Positions 25,003 through 32,135 of a stretch of DNA of 38,075 nt are shown here, piece after piece (within the stretch, counting starts at the first letter, position 1; each line of letters opens with the position of its first letter). Source of the DNA: Clostridiales bacterium (GTDB lineage: Bacteria > Bacillota > Clostridia > Saccharofermentanales > Saccharofermentanaceae); NCBI GenBank assembly GCA_017545245.1, contig JAFWPB010000012.1, forward strand, positions 1-38,075, read 5' to 3'. The translations under genes were made by a program, and so were the position numbers. The notes under the pieces are model-generated. The model was not told the origin of the DNA. It saw only the letters and a list, made by a program, of their open reading frames with translations, and did not search any database.

Positions 25003-25890
25003 AGTTTCTTCCTCCTTATACATTAGCTTCTCCTTCTTAGGTGCATTATATATCAGAAAAAAATGCCTTGTAAATCGTTCTTTCACAGAAATAAACATCA
25101 GATGCTCGGTATGTGTCAGATAATCTTCTTTCTCGCAGAAACGGATCGCATAATCGTACCATGCTTCCCGGACTTTACGAGGGCTGGCCGCCAGGACATT
25201 CTTATACGGGGAAAGGATGCTCTCCTGTCCGAATACCGTCTCCGTGCGAAGACCCGGGATGGAGTTCATCAGTGCTCTGGCATCACGGACTGACGTCATG
25301 TAGGAGAAAGTAAATGCTTCGAAAGACGCGCTCTCATCTCTTGCCGTGATATCGAACAGGATCTTAAGCTTTTCTCTGTCCTCAAGGATCGTTTCCTGCA
25401 GATCGCGAAGTCCGTATACAACACCGCCGTACATGAGAATGAAACTGCTGAACAGAAATCCGCCGGGCTTCAGTACACGCTTTGCTTCACTGATCGCCTT
25501 TTTCCGGTTCTTTTCTTCCATCAGGTGATAAAGCGGCCCCATCAGAAATACAATGTCAAAAGAATTATCCGGAAAGCGGGAAAGGTCCATCGCATCGCCC
25601 TGCATCGCATCGATCTTGACGCCGTACTGTCTTGCTTTCTTCTTGGCAAAGCGCACGTTCTCATCGCTCAAATCGATAAGGGTAGCCTTATGTCCCAGTC
25701 TTGCATAATGGATGGAATAGTGTCCCGGGCCACCGCCGATATCGAGGATCGTGTCACCCGGCTTGATGTAGCGGTCCATCATGTGAACCGTGATATACTT
25801 CTCGTATGGAAATCTCTTCTGCAACCGATCCCATTCCTTCTTCGGTTCAGCATTATAGTGTTCTCGTATTGCTTCTTTCTCTTCACGCAT
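24832..25890 (-). CDS. Class I SAM-dependent methyltransferase with in-frame C-terminal peptide extension
   Basis: A 352-residue reading frame. Residues about 35-150 are a Rossmann-type methyltransferase: ILDIGGGPGHYSIHYA (motif I, near 48-63), LIDLSDENV (motif II), GDAMDLSRFPDNSFDIVF and LKPGGF. A helical C-terminal part runs to about 285. The frame then continues without a stop into a Lys/Glu-rich stretch and a Gly/Pro-rich tail ending GGPTGRHF. This tail has its own start and strong ribosome site, so the frame may yield both a fusion and a separate peptide. GGAGG lies 9 nt before the ATG. It is the fourth frame of the TfoX-N/membrane/small-ORF operon. The methyl acceptor is unknown. Confidence 0.85.
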   Translation of the reverse strand: MREEKEAIREHYNAEPKKEWDRLQKRFPYEKYITVHMMDRYIKPGDTILDIGGGPGHYSIHYARLGHKATLIDLSDENVRFAKKKARQYGVKIDAMQGDAMDLSRFPDNSFDIVFLMGPLYHLMEEKNRKKAISEAKRVLKPGGFLFSSFILMYGGVVYGLRDLQETILEDREKLKILFDITARDESASFEAFTFSYMTSVRDARALMNSIPGLRTETVFGQESILSPYKNVLAASPRKVREAWYDYAIRFCEKEDYLTHTEHLMFISVKERFTRHFFLIYNAPKKEKLMYKEEETMSKKETNKAMEENQNAKASRKEPSPAKKKMILNAILKGLTPGGPGFPNGGPTGRHF

Positions 25891-26002
25891 TTTCTATATC
25901 CTCCAAAGCAGATAACACTTTAAGATATTTCTCCTTAAGATCTCCTGCAACATTCAGGGCGATCTGCTTACACTTAAGAAGTTTCTGCCACTCACCGTGC
26001 AT
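25883..26002 (-). CDS. Small ORF, 39 residues, overlapping both neighbours
   Basis: ATG at 26002 to TGA at 25883. It encodes a mostly helical, Leu/Lys-rich peptide (MHGEWQKLLKCKQIALNV..., ending LEDIENA). Its start overlaps the stop of the membrane-protein gene by 11 nt and its stop overlaps the methyltransferase start by 8 nt, so it fills the only gap in this operon exactly, as translationally coupled genes do. AGGAG lies about 12 nt upstream, rather far. It could instead be the remnant of a longer gene. No function is recognised. Confidence 0.45.
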   Translation of the reverse strand: MHGEWQKLLKCKQIALNVAGDLKEKYLKVLSALEDIENA

Positions 26003-26441
26003 GGCCTTGCTTCGCTCCTTTTCTTTCTTTCAATAACTTGATTCCCAGGATAAACACTGCCGTACCAAGAAGAATGAAGAATCCCCAAATCAGATTCCAG
26101 TATGAGGATTTAGTATCAAACATCTTATCCAGGATCTTCTGCCAGACCTCCATCCCGGTCGCAATTGCAAACAGGTCAAAAAGCACATAACCACCGCCAC
26201 AAAGATAAATCCATCGCCACCAGTAATTGCTCTTCCTTTCACGTATAAAAGTGATAATTCCGAGAACACAAAGAAGTGCCAGGATCCCCATCAGGATAAA
26301 ATAGAATGCACCCTTCTCCTCCATGGTTCCCATCCAGAAAGAAGCATAGGAAGCACGGTCAATCAAAGCCCAGATCCGGTGCATATGGAAGATTCCGAAA
26401 AACATAAAGAACCATGGCTCCCATGCGTAAATCTTTTTCAT
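25992..26441 (-). CDS. Small integral membrane protein, unknown function
   Basis: A 149-residue protein with four predicted membrane helices (about 7-30, 45-66, 73-95, 112-135) and a basic C-terminus (KLLKERKGAKQGHAR). The N-terminus reads MKKIYAWEPWFFMFFGIFHMHRIW, rich in aromatic residues. The layout is common among unnamed Firmicutes membrane proteins. I do not recognise a catalytic motif. Its ATG is 7 nt after the TfoX-N gene stop with GAGGT between, so it is co-translated with that gene. Confidence 0.75.
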   Translation of the reverse strand: MKKIYAWEPWFFMFFGIFHMHRIWALIDRASYASFWMGTMEEKGAFYFILMGILALLCVLGIITFIRERKSNYWWRWIYLCGGGYVLFDLFAIATGMEVWQKILDKMFDTKSSYWNLIWGFFILLGTAVFILGIKLLKERKGAKQGHAR

Positions 26442-26448
26442 TTATACC

Positions 26449-26763
26449 TCACTTTTTCTTCTTCGGTGCCGGCAGTTCCGGATACATACTTTCCAGAAGT
26501 TCTTCCAGAAACTCCCTGTTCTCAACATTATCTACCAGGAGCATTTCCTTTGCCCCTTCATATGGAAGTTCGAGATCTGCATCCGGCATCAACTCCCGAG
26601 CCGCTTTCACATCTTTTACAAGAAAACGGTCGTCATAGATTCCACCGACGATTTTACCACAGTAGTAGAGGATGTATTCCCCCATCATCGCCTTATACGT
26701 GATGTCCTCCAGCCCGGACAACTGTTCCAAAACAAAGTCCAGATACTCTTTACTCGATGCCAT
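26449..26763 (-). CDS. TfoX/Sxy N-terminal-domain protein
   Basis: A 104-residue stand-alone TfoX N-terminal domain: MASSKEYLDFVLEQLSGLED, then YKAMMGEYILYYCGKIVGGIYDDRFLVK, the core motif of the family, and a Lys tail. In gamma-proteobacteria the full-length Sxy/TfoX promotes competence gene expression. Single-domain copies in Firmicutes have no established role. GAGGAG lies 6 nt before the ATG. First gene of the operon continuing to the methyltransferase. Confidence 0.88.
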   Translation of the reverse strand: MASSKEYLDFVLEQLSGLEDITYKAMMGEYILYYCGKIVGGIYDDRFLVKDVKAARELMPDADLELPYEGAKEMLLVDNVENREFLEELLESMYPELPAPKKKK

Positions 26764-26822
26764 GTTCTTCTCCTCTTCTTAGTGCGAAATCTTATAAATC
26801 AGCATGCCTTCCATCGGGTTCG
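26764..26822 (-). pseudogene. Possible remnant: tail of a GNAT-like gene
   Basis: In one minus-strand frame this 59-nt gap, read from the end of the Fic gene, gives ITNPMEGMLIYKISH and then a stop. That resembles the C-terminal tail of GNAT proteins such as the one at 34618 (which ends NNGMLIYKKERV). No start or upstream domain remains, so it could be a leftover from a gene replaced by the Fic gene, or chance. Confidence 0.25.
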
Positions 26823-27770
26823 TTATTGATCTGATTCCATCTTTCTCCAACATTTCTCTTTCAGAAAAGCACTGATTTTCTCTACATCATCGTCCTCGTA
26901 GTACTTCACCAGTAACTTCTTGAACTTCGGAACCCCTTTTTCAGGGATCACAAGAAGTCCTGCTCCTTGCGAGATCAGATAATGGTTTGCAAAAATCACG
27001 GCTGCTCGTTTATTTCCATCAATGAACACTTGTGTCCTCATCGTAAAAAGGCAAAGTCTGATTGCTATATCCACATCGTCTTTCCCATTTTTCACTATTT
27101 CCCGAATCTTCTCTTTCACATCCGTTTCCATAGGAATCGGAGGAGTATAACTACATCCTCCGATCGTGACGGGAACACCTCGAATCCTGCCACCATCAGA
27201 ATAGAATCCTTCGTTAACAAGTTTCGCGATATGACTCAGAAGATAATAGTCGCAGTCAGCCCGGAGAACATCTTCATCCAGTATGAATTTCCACGCATGT
27301 TTCAGATTCAGGATCTTCTGAACATCGGTCGCAGTCATTCCGTTAACTGATCCATTCTCAATGATGTCCTCTGTCTGAGGAAATGTCGTAGATACCCCTT
27401 CCAAAATTGCCTGATCGTAAATGCACGATTTCATATTCGTTCTGGCAAAATCAAGATTCAAAAGAACTCTTCCGGGGAGTTCTCCTGGCACAAAGCCTAA
27501 TTCTTCCAACTGCTTCGAGATCCGCCTGATCTGTTTCTTCAGTTCCCGTGATTCTCTCGCATTACGTAGCAGAAGCTGATATAAGTCATCGGAATAAACA
27601 TCCACATACGTCGAAGTAAGTTTGCTAGCGATCCTTTTTCGGATATACAAATATCTCCCACTCGCGTTCTCCTTTATTTCAGGAGATCCGTCATAAGGAA
27701 TCAGACGAAGACGTGCTTCAGCCTCTGCTTTCTCCTGAATCAGAGATTGTATCAATTCGAAATTATTCAT
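26823..27770 (-). CDS. Fic-family protein with substituted catalytic motif
   Basis: A 315-residue protein. Residues 1-95 are a Lys/Arg-rich helical domain (LRLIPYDGSPEIKE..., GRYLYIRKRIASKLTSTYVDVYS, then a coiled-coil-like segment). Residues about 105-300 form a Fic domain with an AILEG segment like the inhibitory helix (121-125). The Fic active loop reads QVFIDGNKR (247-255), where the family consensus is HxFxDGNxR, so the catalytic His is Gln. AMP transfer may therefore be lost or altered. The gene is flanked by tandem dyads and its ribosome site touches the first one, suggesting tight autoregulation, as in toxin-antitoxin or phage-defence modules. No partner antitoxin gene is adjacent. 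Confidence 0.8.
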   Translation of the reverse strand: MNNFELIQSLIQEKAEAEARLRLIPYDGSPEIKENASGRYLYIRKRIASKLTSTYVDVYSDDLYQLLLRNARESRELKKQIRRISKQLEELGFVPGELPGRVLLNLDFARTNMKSCIYDQAILEGVSTTFPQTEDIIENGSVNGMTATDVQKILNLKHAWKFILDEDVLRADCDYYLLSHIAKLVNEGFYSDGGRIRGVPVTIGGCSYTPPIPMETDVKEKIREIVKNGKDDVDIAIRLCLFTMRTQVFIDGNKRAAVIFANHYLISQGAGLLVIPEKGVPKFKKLLVKYYEDDDVEKISAFLKEKCWRKMESDQ

Positions 27771-27782
27771 TGCTCAACTCCA

Positions 27783-27885
27783 TTTTAGGGAACTTTCTAT
27801 ATTGTATTATATGCAAATGTTCCCTAAAACACAATACATTTTAGGGAACTTTCAAATCGTTTTCAATTAAAAAAGTTCCCTAAAT
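27783..27885. promoter_or_regulatory. Two tandem 47-bp dyads (TTTTAGGGAAC / GTTCCCTAAA) before the Fic gene
   Basis: TTTTAGGGAACTTT occurs at 27783-27796 and 27839-27852, and its inverse GTTCCCTAAA at 27819 and 27875. Both the direct copies and the inverse copies are 56 nt apart, so a dyad unit is duplicated. The first half-site is within 13 nt of the Fic start codon. They are most likely operators for the Fic gene, with cooperative binding or DNA looping possible. Confidence 0.7.
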
Positions 27886-27912
27886 CTGTTTCTGCGTTGT
27901 TCTGATACAAGA

Positions 27913-28332
27913 TTACACTTCAGTCAGATCTTTTTCCTCATATGGCTTATTCCAGGAACCGATCTCGATCAGATTACCTTCCGGATCCGCGATATAGCAT
28001 GTTCTCTGTCCCCAGGGTTCCAGCTCAGGTTCAAGTACAGCAGTTGCGCCATTTTCGACCGCATTATTAAATGCCGCATCCACCTCGTCAAAAGTATCCA
28101 CATAGAGTGCGATCTCGAAGTGTCCGTTCAGACCCTTGATATACTCATACCTGCGACTCGTCATCTTCTCAAAATCTTTTCTTCCATAAAGAAGGAAAAG
28201 CGTTCCGTCCTTCACGAGATATACATTCGATGTATCCTCCGCTTCCTTGATCTCAAATCCGAGGACATCCCTATAGAAGCGTACCATCGCTCCCATATCT
28301 TCAACTAACAAACCAAAACCATCTAATCTCAT
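27913..28332 (-). CDS. VOC-family (glyoxalase/bleomycin-resistance fold) protein
   Basis: A 139-residue protein of the vicinal-oxygen-chelate superfamily. MRLDGFGLLVEDMGAMVRFYRDVLGFE is the first beta-alpha-beta module, and a second module ends WGQRTCYIADPEGNLIEIGSW, the classic metal-Glu strand. Members are glyoxalases, dioxygenases or antibiotic-binding proteins. The start is set at 28332, 2 nt after the DinB-like gene stop. A longer frame back to 28449 would overlap that gene by 115 nt with unrelated sequence. Last gene of the WYL/DinB/VOC operon. Confidence 0.88.
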   Translation of the reverse strand: MRLDGFGLLVEDMGAMVRFYRDVLGFEIKEAEDTSNVYLVKDGTLFLLYGRKDFEKMTSRRYEYIKGLNGHFEIALYVDTFDEVDAAFNNAVENGATAVLEPELEPWGQRTCYIADPEGNLIEIGSWNKPYEEKDLTEV

Positions 28333-28334
28333 TT

Positions 28335-29003
28335 TCACTTTTTCCCTTTCTGATCCAGTTTGCTTGTAATTCTGCACATCGCCTCGATATGCATGATCCA
28401 GTGCCGGCTGAAAGGCATCTTCACAAGGCCGCGAAGATCTTTCCCGCACCAGTAATCGATCAGCCAGATCGCACTCTCATCGGTACTCACGCTGCCACTG
28501 TCGAGGATTCTTTTCTTATCGTCCTCCGTGAACTTCCGCTTCATATCCTTATACGTCAGATTGCGGAGGATCTCGTTCGAAGATTCCATAACGGCCCTGC
28601 AGTATTCATACACTGCCTTCACATCCAGTTTCTTCGAAAACTCCGCGATGCCCTCATCATGAAATTCATTGCCGGTAGTAATGACCGGGCTCTTCGTTTT
28701 CTTGAGCCAGTTCTTCGTGAAAAGCACTTGCTTATCTTTTGCGATCAATTCATGTGCCACGATATCCTCGATGCGGAAGATGTGCCACATCGAGTAGACG
28801 AGTGTCTTACTATGGTAGCCTTCCGCCCCGGCAAACGGCATCAGAGAGAATGCCTCTTCCGGATACTCATTCACGATCGATGTAATCTTTTCGAAGAGGT
28901 CGTTTCTAAGATCGATAAGTACATCGATGCCTTCCGAAAACGTCGCTTCTTTTCCAATCAAGGTCTGCATTTTCTTATTCTTTTCTGACCAGTCTTTATT
29001 CAT
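28335..29003 (-). CDS. DinB-superfamily protein
   Basis: A 222-residue helical protein of the DinB/YfiT-like four-helix-bundle group. Candidate metal-ligand histidines are H74 in SMWHIFRIED and the C-terminal FSRHWIMHIEAM pair, at family-like positions. DinB proteins include thiol-dependent transferases and stress-induced proteins. The activity here is unknown. GGGAGGT, formed by the last codons of the WYL regulator gene, lies 5 nt before the ATG, so the two are coupled. Confidence 0.82.
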   Translation of the reverse strand: MNKDWSEKNKKMQTLIGKEATFSEGIDVLIDLRNDLFEKITSIVNEYPEEAFSLMPFAGAEGYHSKTLVYSMWHIFRIEDIVAHELIAKDKQVLFTKNWLKKTKSPVITTGNEFHDEGIAEFSKKLDVKAVYEYCRAVMESSNEILRNLTYKDMKRKFTEDDKKRILDSGSVSTDESAIWLIDYWCGKDLRGLVKMPFSRHWIMHIEAMCRITSKLDQKGKK

Positions 29004-29006
29004 GTG

Positions 29007-29915
29007 TTACCTCCCGTACGTCTTCTGCAATGCTTTGACAATGCTTCGGACTTTTTCTCTGGCTTCTTTCGGTTCAAGTATTTCCGCTTTCTCTCCAAAG
29101 CCCATTATCCATGTGATCAGATAATCTATATCCGTGTAGTCCGCGGTAAACAGAAGTTTCCCGTCCTCCGTCTCCGTGAAGCACTTCGGACCGAATTCTT
29201 CGATCACCCGCCACTTCACATCCGGCTCAAAAAGCACTACCGCCTTGATTTTCTTGGGGAAGACTTTTTCTTCCGACAGATTCGGCAGCGGAACTTCCCT
29301 GGGTTCGAACGTCTTTTCCGACTTTCTCACTTTATCCATGCGGTTCAGTTTGAAAAGCCGGAAATCCTTTCTTGTCCGACACCATCCCCATACATACCAG
29401 CTCGCCCATTTGAACACGATATAGTACGGTTCGATCGTACGTGTCCCTTCTCCTGAAGACGAATAGTAATCGAATGTCAGCAGGTGTCTCTCTTCGATTG
29501 CTTCCTGGATCGTACTGATCTTCGGCGTCAGCGAGTCCTTATACCAGGACGACAGATCGATCAGCATCGAGTCATTTCCGCTGACCAGATCCGAAGATCC
29601 TATCTTCAATTTCTCCATCAGCTGACCGTAGTAACTGCTTCCGCTAACACTGTCGAGGCCTCGAAGACCAGCAAGGATCATCTGCATATCCTTTGAAGTC
29701 AGGATCGTCCGATCCACACGGTACCCACTTACAATACGGATACCACCGCCCGTTCCCTGGCGTGTCTCGATCGGTATTCCGGCATAGCAAAGAGTATCGA
29801 TGTCTCTGTTGATCGTCCGCCTCGACACCTCGAAATGCTCGGCAAGTTCCGGTGCAGTAACCGTCTCCTTCTGCAGCAGTATAGACAGTATTCCGATAAG
29901 CCGGTCAATCTTCAT
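29007..29915 (-). CDS. WYL-domain transcriptional regulator (YafY/DeoR-type HTH)
   Basis: A 302-residue regulator. The N-terminal winged helix (MKIDRLIGILSILLQKETVTAPELAEHFEVSRRTINRDIDTL) is followed by a WYL ligand-binding domain (about 130-230, with IEPYYIVFKWASWYVWGWCRTRKDFRLFKLNRM) and a C-terminal WCX domain. WYL regulators often sense nucleic-acid or nucleotide ligands. The ATG at 29915 is used because GGAG lies 9 nt upstream. The frame could be extended to a TTG at 29930 with no better site. The palindrome at 29948 is probably its own operator. Confidence 0.9.
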   Translation of the reverse strand: MKIDRLIGILSILLQKETVTAPELAEHFEVSRRTINRDIDTLCYAGIPIETRQGTGGGIRIVSGYRVDRTILTSKDMQMILAGLRGLDSVSGSSYYGQLMEKLKIGSSDLVSGNDSMLIDLSSWYKDSLTPKISTIQEAIEERHLLTFDYYSSSGEGTRTIEPYYIVFKWASWYVWGWCRTRKDFRLFKLNRMDKVRKSEKTFEPREVPLPNLSEEKVFPKKIKAVVLFEPDVKWRVIEEFGPKCFTETEDGKLLFTADYTDIDYLITWIMGFGEKAEILEPKEAREKVRSIVKALQKTYGR

Positions 29916-29947
29916 TTGATCACACTCCAACTACATGCTAACATCTT

Positions 29948-29973
29948 AAACATGACATCTCTATGTCATGTTT
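29948..29973. promoter_or_regulatory. Perfect 11-bp-arm palindrome upstream of the WYL regulator gene
   Basis: AAACATGACAT (29948-29958), CTCT, then the exact inverse ATGTCATGTTT (29963-29973), 32 nt before the WYL start and 11 nt after the GNAT gene stop. Best read as an autoregulatory operator. It lacks a following T-tract, so terminator function is less likely. Confidence 0.6.
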
Positions 29974-29984
29974 ATTGTAACATA

Positions 29985-30854
29985 TCATGCATGTGACAGA
30001 TCCGGGAAATAAAGTTTCTCCTGTTCAATGGGCCGAAGTTTTTCACCCATAAAGAAAAGCCTGTATTCGTCTCCGCCATCGTATATTTTGGAGATGCATT
30101 TCTCTTTGTCCTCATCAAGAGGCGTAAATCCTAATCTGCATTGATCCATATCCAAGCGCGCCAGAACTTCCGTAAACGCGATCTTTTTCTTGCTTAATAT
30201 GGATTGCAATACCGGACAGCCGCCTTGTTCAAGAACGATAAAGCAATTGATATCTTCCGAATAGAAAACATTTTCCAAACCGGATGTATAGAACATCTGC
30301 AGTCCGTATTTATTCACCTGTTCAAAAGATGAATGCGGTGCACTTTCACGGACCAGATCCAGATACTGTTTCTTTTTTTCATCACCAAGATCAGCAACCG
30401 GCTTAAATCTCGAGGCCGCCTTCTCAGATTTACAGAACTCTTCTTTCACGAAATACCGGTACTGGTTTGCCATCGCAAATCCCATCTTCTGATAAAACCC
30501 TAAAGCATCCAGATTCCCAAACAGATAGATCCCGTCGCATACATCCTTATATTCCTCGATCACACGCTTGATCAGGTCAGCCGCAAGGCCCTGCTTCCGG
30601 TAGTTCTCATCTGTCATGACCGTGCCGATCTGGATATAGTTTTTCAAAACACCGTTCTGCACAAACTGCATCCGGTTGGCAGACACATTGGAGATGATCT
30701 TTCCTTCGTGCACAACGGAATACGGGATATAATCTCCTTCGAAATACCCGTTTGTGACCCAGCCTTCGAAATCAAATCCGAAAGTTTTCTGAGTCAGTTC
30801 ATTTAGCATATGCCGGGATTTCTCATCCCTCATGTAATTACTTATCTGTTTCAT
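29985..30854 (-). CDS. GNAT-family acetyltransferase, two-domain (289 aa)
   Basis: A 289-residue protein. The N-terminal GNAT domain (about 30-145) has IQIGTVMTDENYRKQGLAADLIKRVI as the acetyl-CoA-binding strand and helix, then LDALGFYQKMGF. The C-terminal half (about 150-289) is a second, degenerate GNAT-like or accessory domain, as in Eis-like enzymes but shorter. The acceptor is unknown. Its ATG lies 3 nt after the Nudix gene stop, with AAGGA formed by the Nudix gene end, so the two are coupled. Confidence 0.85.
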   Translation of the reverse strand: MKQISNYMRDEKSRHMLNELTQKTFGFDFEGWVTNGYFEGDYIPYSVVHEGKIISNVSANRMQFVQNGVLKNYIQIGTVMTDENYRKQGLAADLIKRVIEEYKDVCDGIYLFGNLDALGFYQKMGFAMANQYRYFVKEEFCKSEKAASRFKPVADLGDEKKKQYLDLVRESAPHSSFEQVNKYGLQMFYTSGLENVFYSEDINCFIVLEQGGCPVLQSILSKKKIAFTEVLARLDMDQCRLGFTPLDEDKEKCISKIYDGGDEYRLFFMGEKLRPIEQEKLYFPDLSHA

Positions 30855-30857
30855 TTC

Positions 30858-31331
30858 TCAATCCTTAAGAAAGGCATACAGATTTCTTCCCGGAGTCTTC
30901 GAATCATACGGGATCAGTTCGAATCCTTCTCCTGTGACAGCACAGCAGATCATCTTCTTTGTCAGATCCGGGACAGTTTCATTGGCGAGTGCTTCCTCAA
31001 CATTCATCCAAATCACCTTATCGTTTTCATCTCCATCCGATCTGGCTTCACCCTCGACATACTGCGCCTCAAATACAGCATACCAATCCTTCGCACTGAA
31101 GCGCATCCCGAAGAGTTTTCCAGCCTTTACGGTAACACCGGTTTCTTCCTGGAATTCCCGTACCAGCGTTTCCTCCGGAGTCTCTCCGAAATCCACATAT
31201 CCACCCGGTATGATCAGCATGCCCTTTCCTGCTCCATATGTATGGCGTGCCAGAAGGACCTTCCCGTCCTTGATGCACACGCCTCCGACAGACTGACTCC
31301 AATTTGTTTTTCCAAAATCTACTGTATCCAT
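30858..31331 (-). CDS. Nudix hydrolase
   Basis: A 157-residue enzyme with a canonical Nudix box, G44-x5-E50-x7-REFQEETGV (58-66), which binds Mg2+ and cleaves nucleoside diphosphates linked to another moiety. The flanking segments MLIIPGGYVDFGET and ARHTYGAGKG fit ADP-ribose or NADH pyrophosphatase relatives, but specificity cannot be assigned. It stands in a same-strand run: GNAT (31639), small Cys protein (31387), Nudix, GNAT (29985). Confidence 0.92.
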   Translation of the reverse strand: MDTVDFGKTNWSQSVGGVCIKDGKVLLARHTYGAGKGMLIIPGGYVDFGETPEETLVREFQEETGVTVKAGKLFGMRFSAKDWYAVFEAQYVEGEARSDGDENDKVIWMNVEEALANETVPDLTKKMICCAVTGEGFELIPYDSKTPGRNLYAFLKD

Positions 31332-31386
31332 GTTTATTCCTTTCCAAAAGCACTTGTGATTTTTCGAAAGACCCTGATTTCAAGTG

Positions 31387-31617
31387 TCAGTCCGCATAAC
31401 TGCATCCGGATCTTTCTGGTCCATCATTTCCGGATACATAACGCGCATTAAACTCCATGTTGATCTCACGGATTTCTTTCTTACCATCGATGTAGTCCTG
31501 ATACATCTCGGCAAGTCCGGCCATGCACCCATCGCATGCCCCTTCCAGATTTCCCAGGGATTCTGCGACGATCCGCTCGCGCTCTTCTCTTGTCGTATCT
31601 TTGATCAGAATGCTCAT
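31387..31617 (-). CDS. Small protein with CDGC motif (76 aa)
   Basis: A 76-residue protein. The N-terminus MSILIKDTTREERERIVAESLG and a CDGC pair (residues 28-31), followed by MYQDYIDGKKEIREINMEFNARYV, recall small proteins common in Clostridia that are sometimes mislabelled as PurH-related. The function is unknown. The CxxC pair could bind metal or act in redox chemistry. AGAGGT is 8 nt before the ATG. It lies 21 nt after the GNAT gene stop, probably in one operon. Confidence 0.75.
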   Translation of the reverse strand: MSILIKDTTREERERIVAESLGNLEGACDGCMAGLAEMYQDYIDGKKEIREINMEFNARYVSGNDGPERSGCSYAD

Positions 31618-31638
31618 CTTTTATTACCTCTCATTTCA

Positions 31639-32106
31639 TCAAAGCTTACATACCATGATATATTCTTCGCTGTTTTCATCCACTGTCTTAAATCCGACTT
31701 TCTCATACATCCTAACCGCATAGTTTCTTTTCTGGACAGCCAGCGATGCTTTTGGGAAACCCTGATCCTTCAGGTGCCCCAGCATCATTTTCATCAGCTC
31801 GGTGCCGATTCCTTTGCCACGGTATTCCTTGATCATGGAAATGGCAAATGACGGGATCGATGCATCCACATGCCCGTAATCTTCCATGATCCGGGTCCAG
31901 ACTGTACCCACAACCTTACCGTCATCCTCGGCAACAAAACAGAAGTCCGCTTCGCCTGTGCCGAAGTCTTCGTAATACAATTTCAACTCCGGCCGCTCGA
32001 TAATGTCTCTCGGTGGCGGTTCCATGCCTTCTGGAATAAAGATCGCCTCATAAAGGAAATCACGAAGCAGATCTTTTTCATTGTCTCTTAGTTCCCGTAT
32101 TACCAT
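31639..32106 (-). CDS. GNAT-family N-acetyltransferase (155 aa)
   Basis: A 155-residue GNAT protein. SFAISMIKEYRGKGIGTELMKMML is the beta-4 strand and acetyl-CoA pyrophosphate loop (RGKGIG), and NYAVRMYEKVGFKTV the C-terminal helix and strand. An acidic N-terminal insert (EPPPRDIIERPELKLYYEDFGTGEADFCFVAED) is usual for a subgroup of Firmicutes acetyltransferases. The substrate is unknown. The ribosome site is weak (GGAT). First gene of the run to the Nudix and second GNAT genes. Confidence 0.88.
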   Translation of the reverse strand: MVIRELRDNEKDLLRDFLYEAIFIPEGMEPPPRDIIERPELKLYYEDFGTGEADFCFVAEDDGKVVGTVWTRIMEDYGHVDASIPSFAISMIKEYRGKGIGTELMKMMLGHLKDQGFPKASLAVQKRNYAVRMYEKVGFKTVDENSEEYIMVCKL

Positions 32107-32135
32107 ATCCGATCCAGAATTCTACCCTTTTGGAA

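Noticed and set aside
24832..25890. Borosin-type self-methylating precursor
   Set aside because: Borosin enzymes have the tetrapyrrole-methylase fold; this one has a class I Rossmann motif (DIGGGPGHYS).
27913..28449. Longer VOC protein starting at 28449
   Set aside because: The extra 39 residues are an out-of-frame reading of the DinB gene; the ATG at 28332 gives a normal-length VOC protein.
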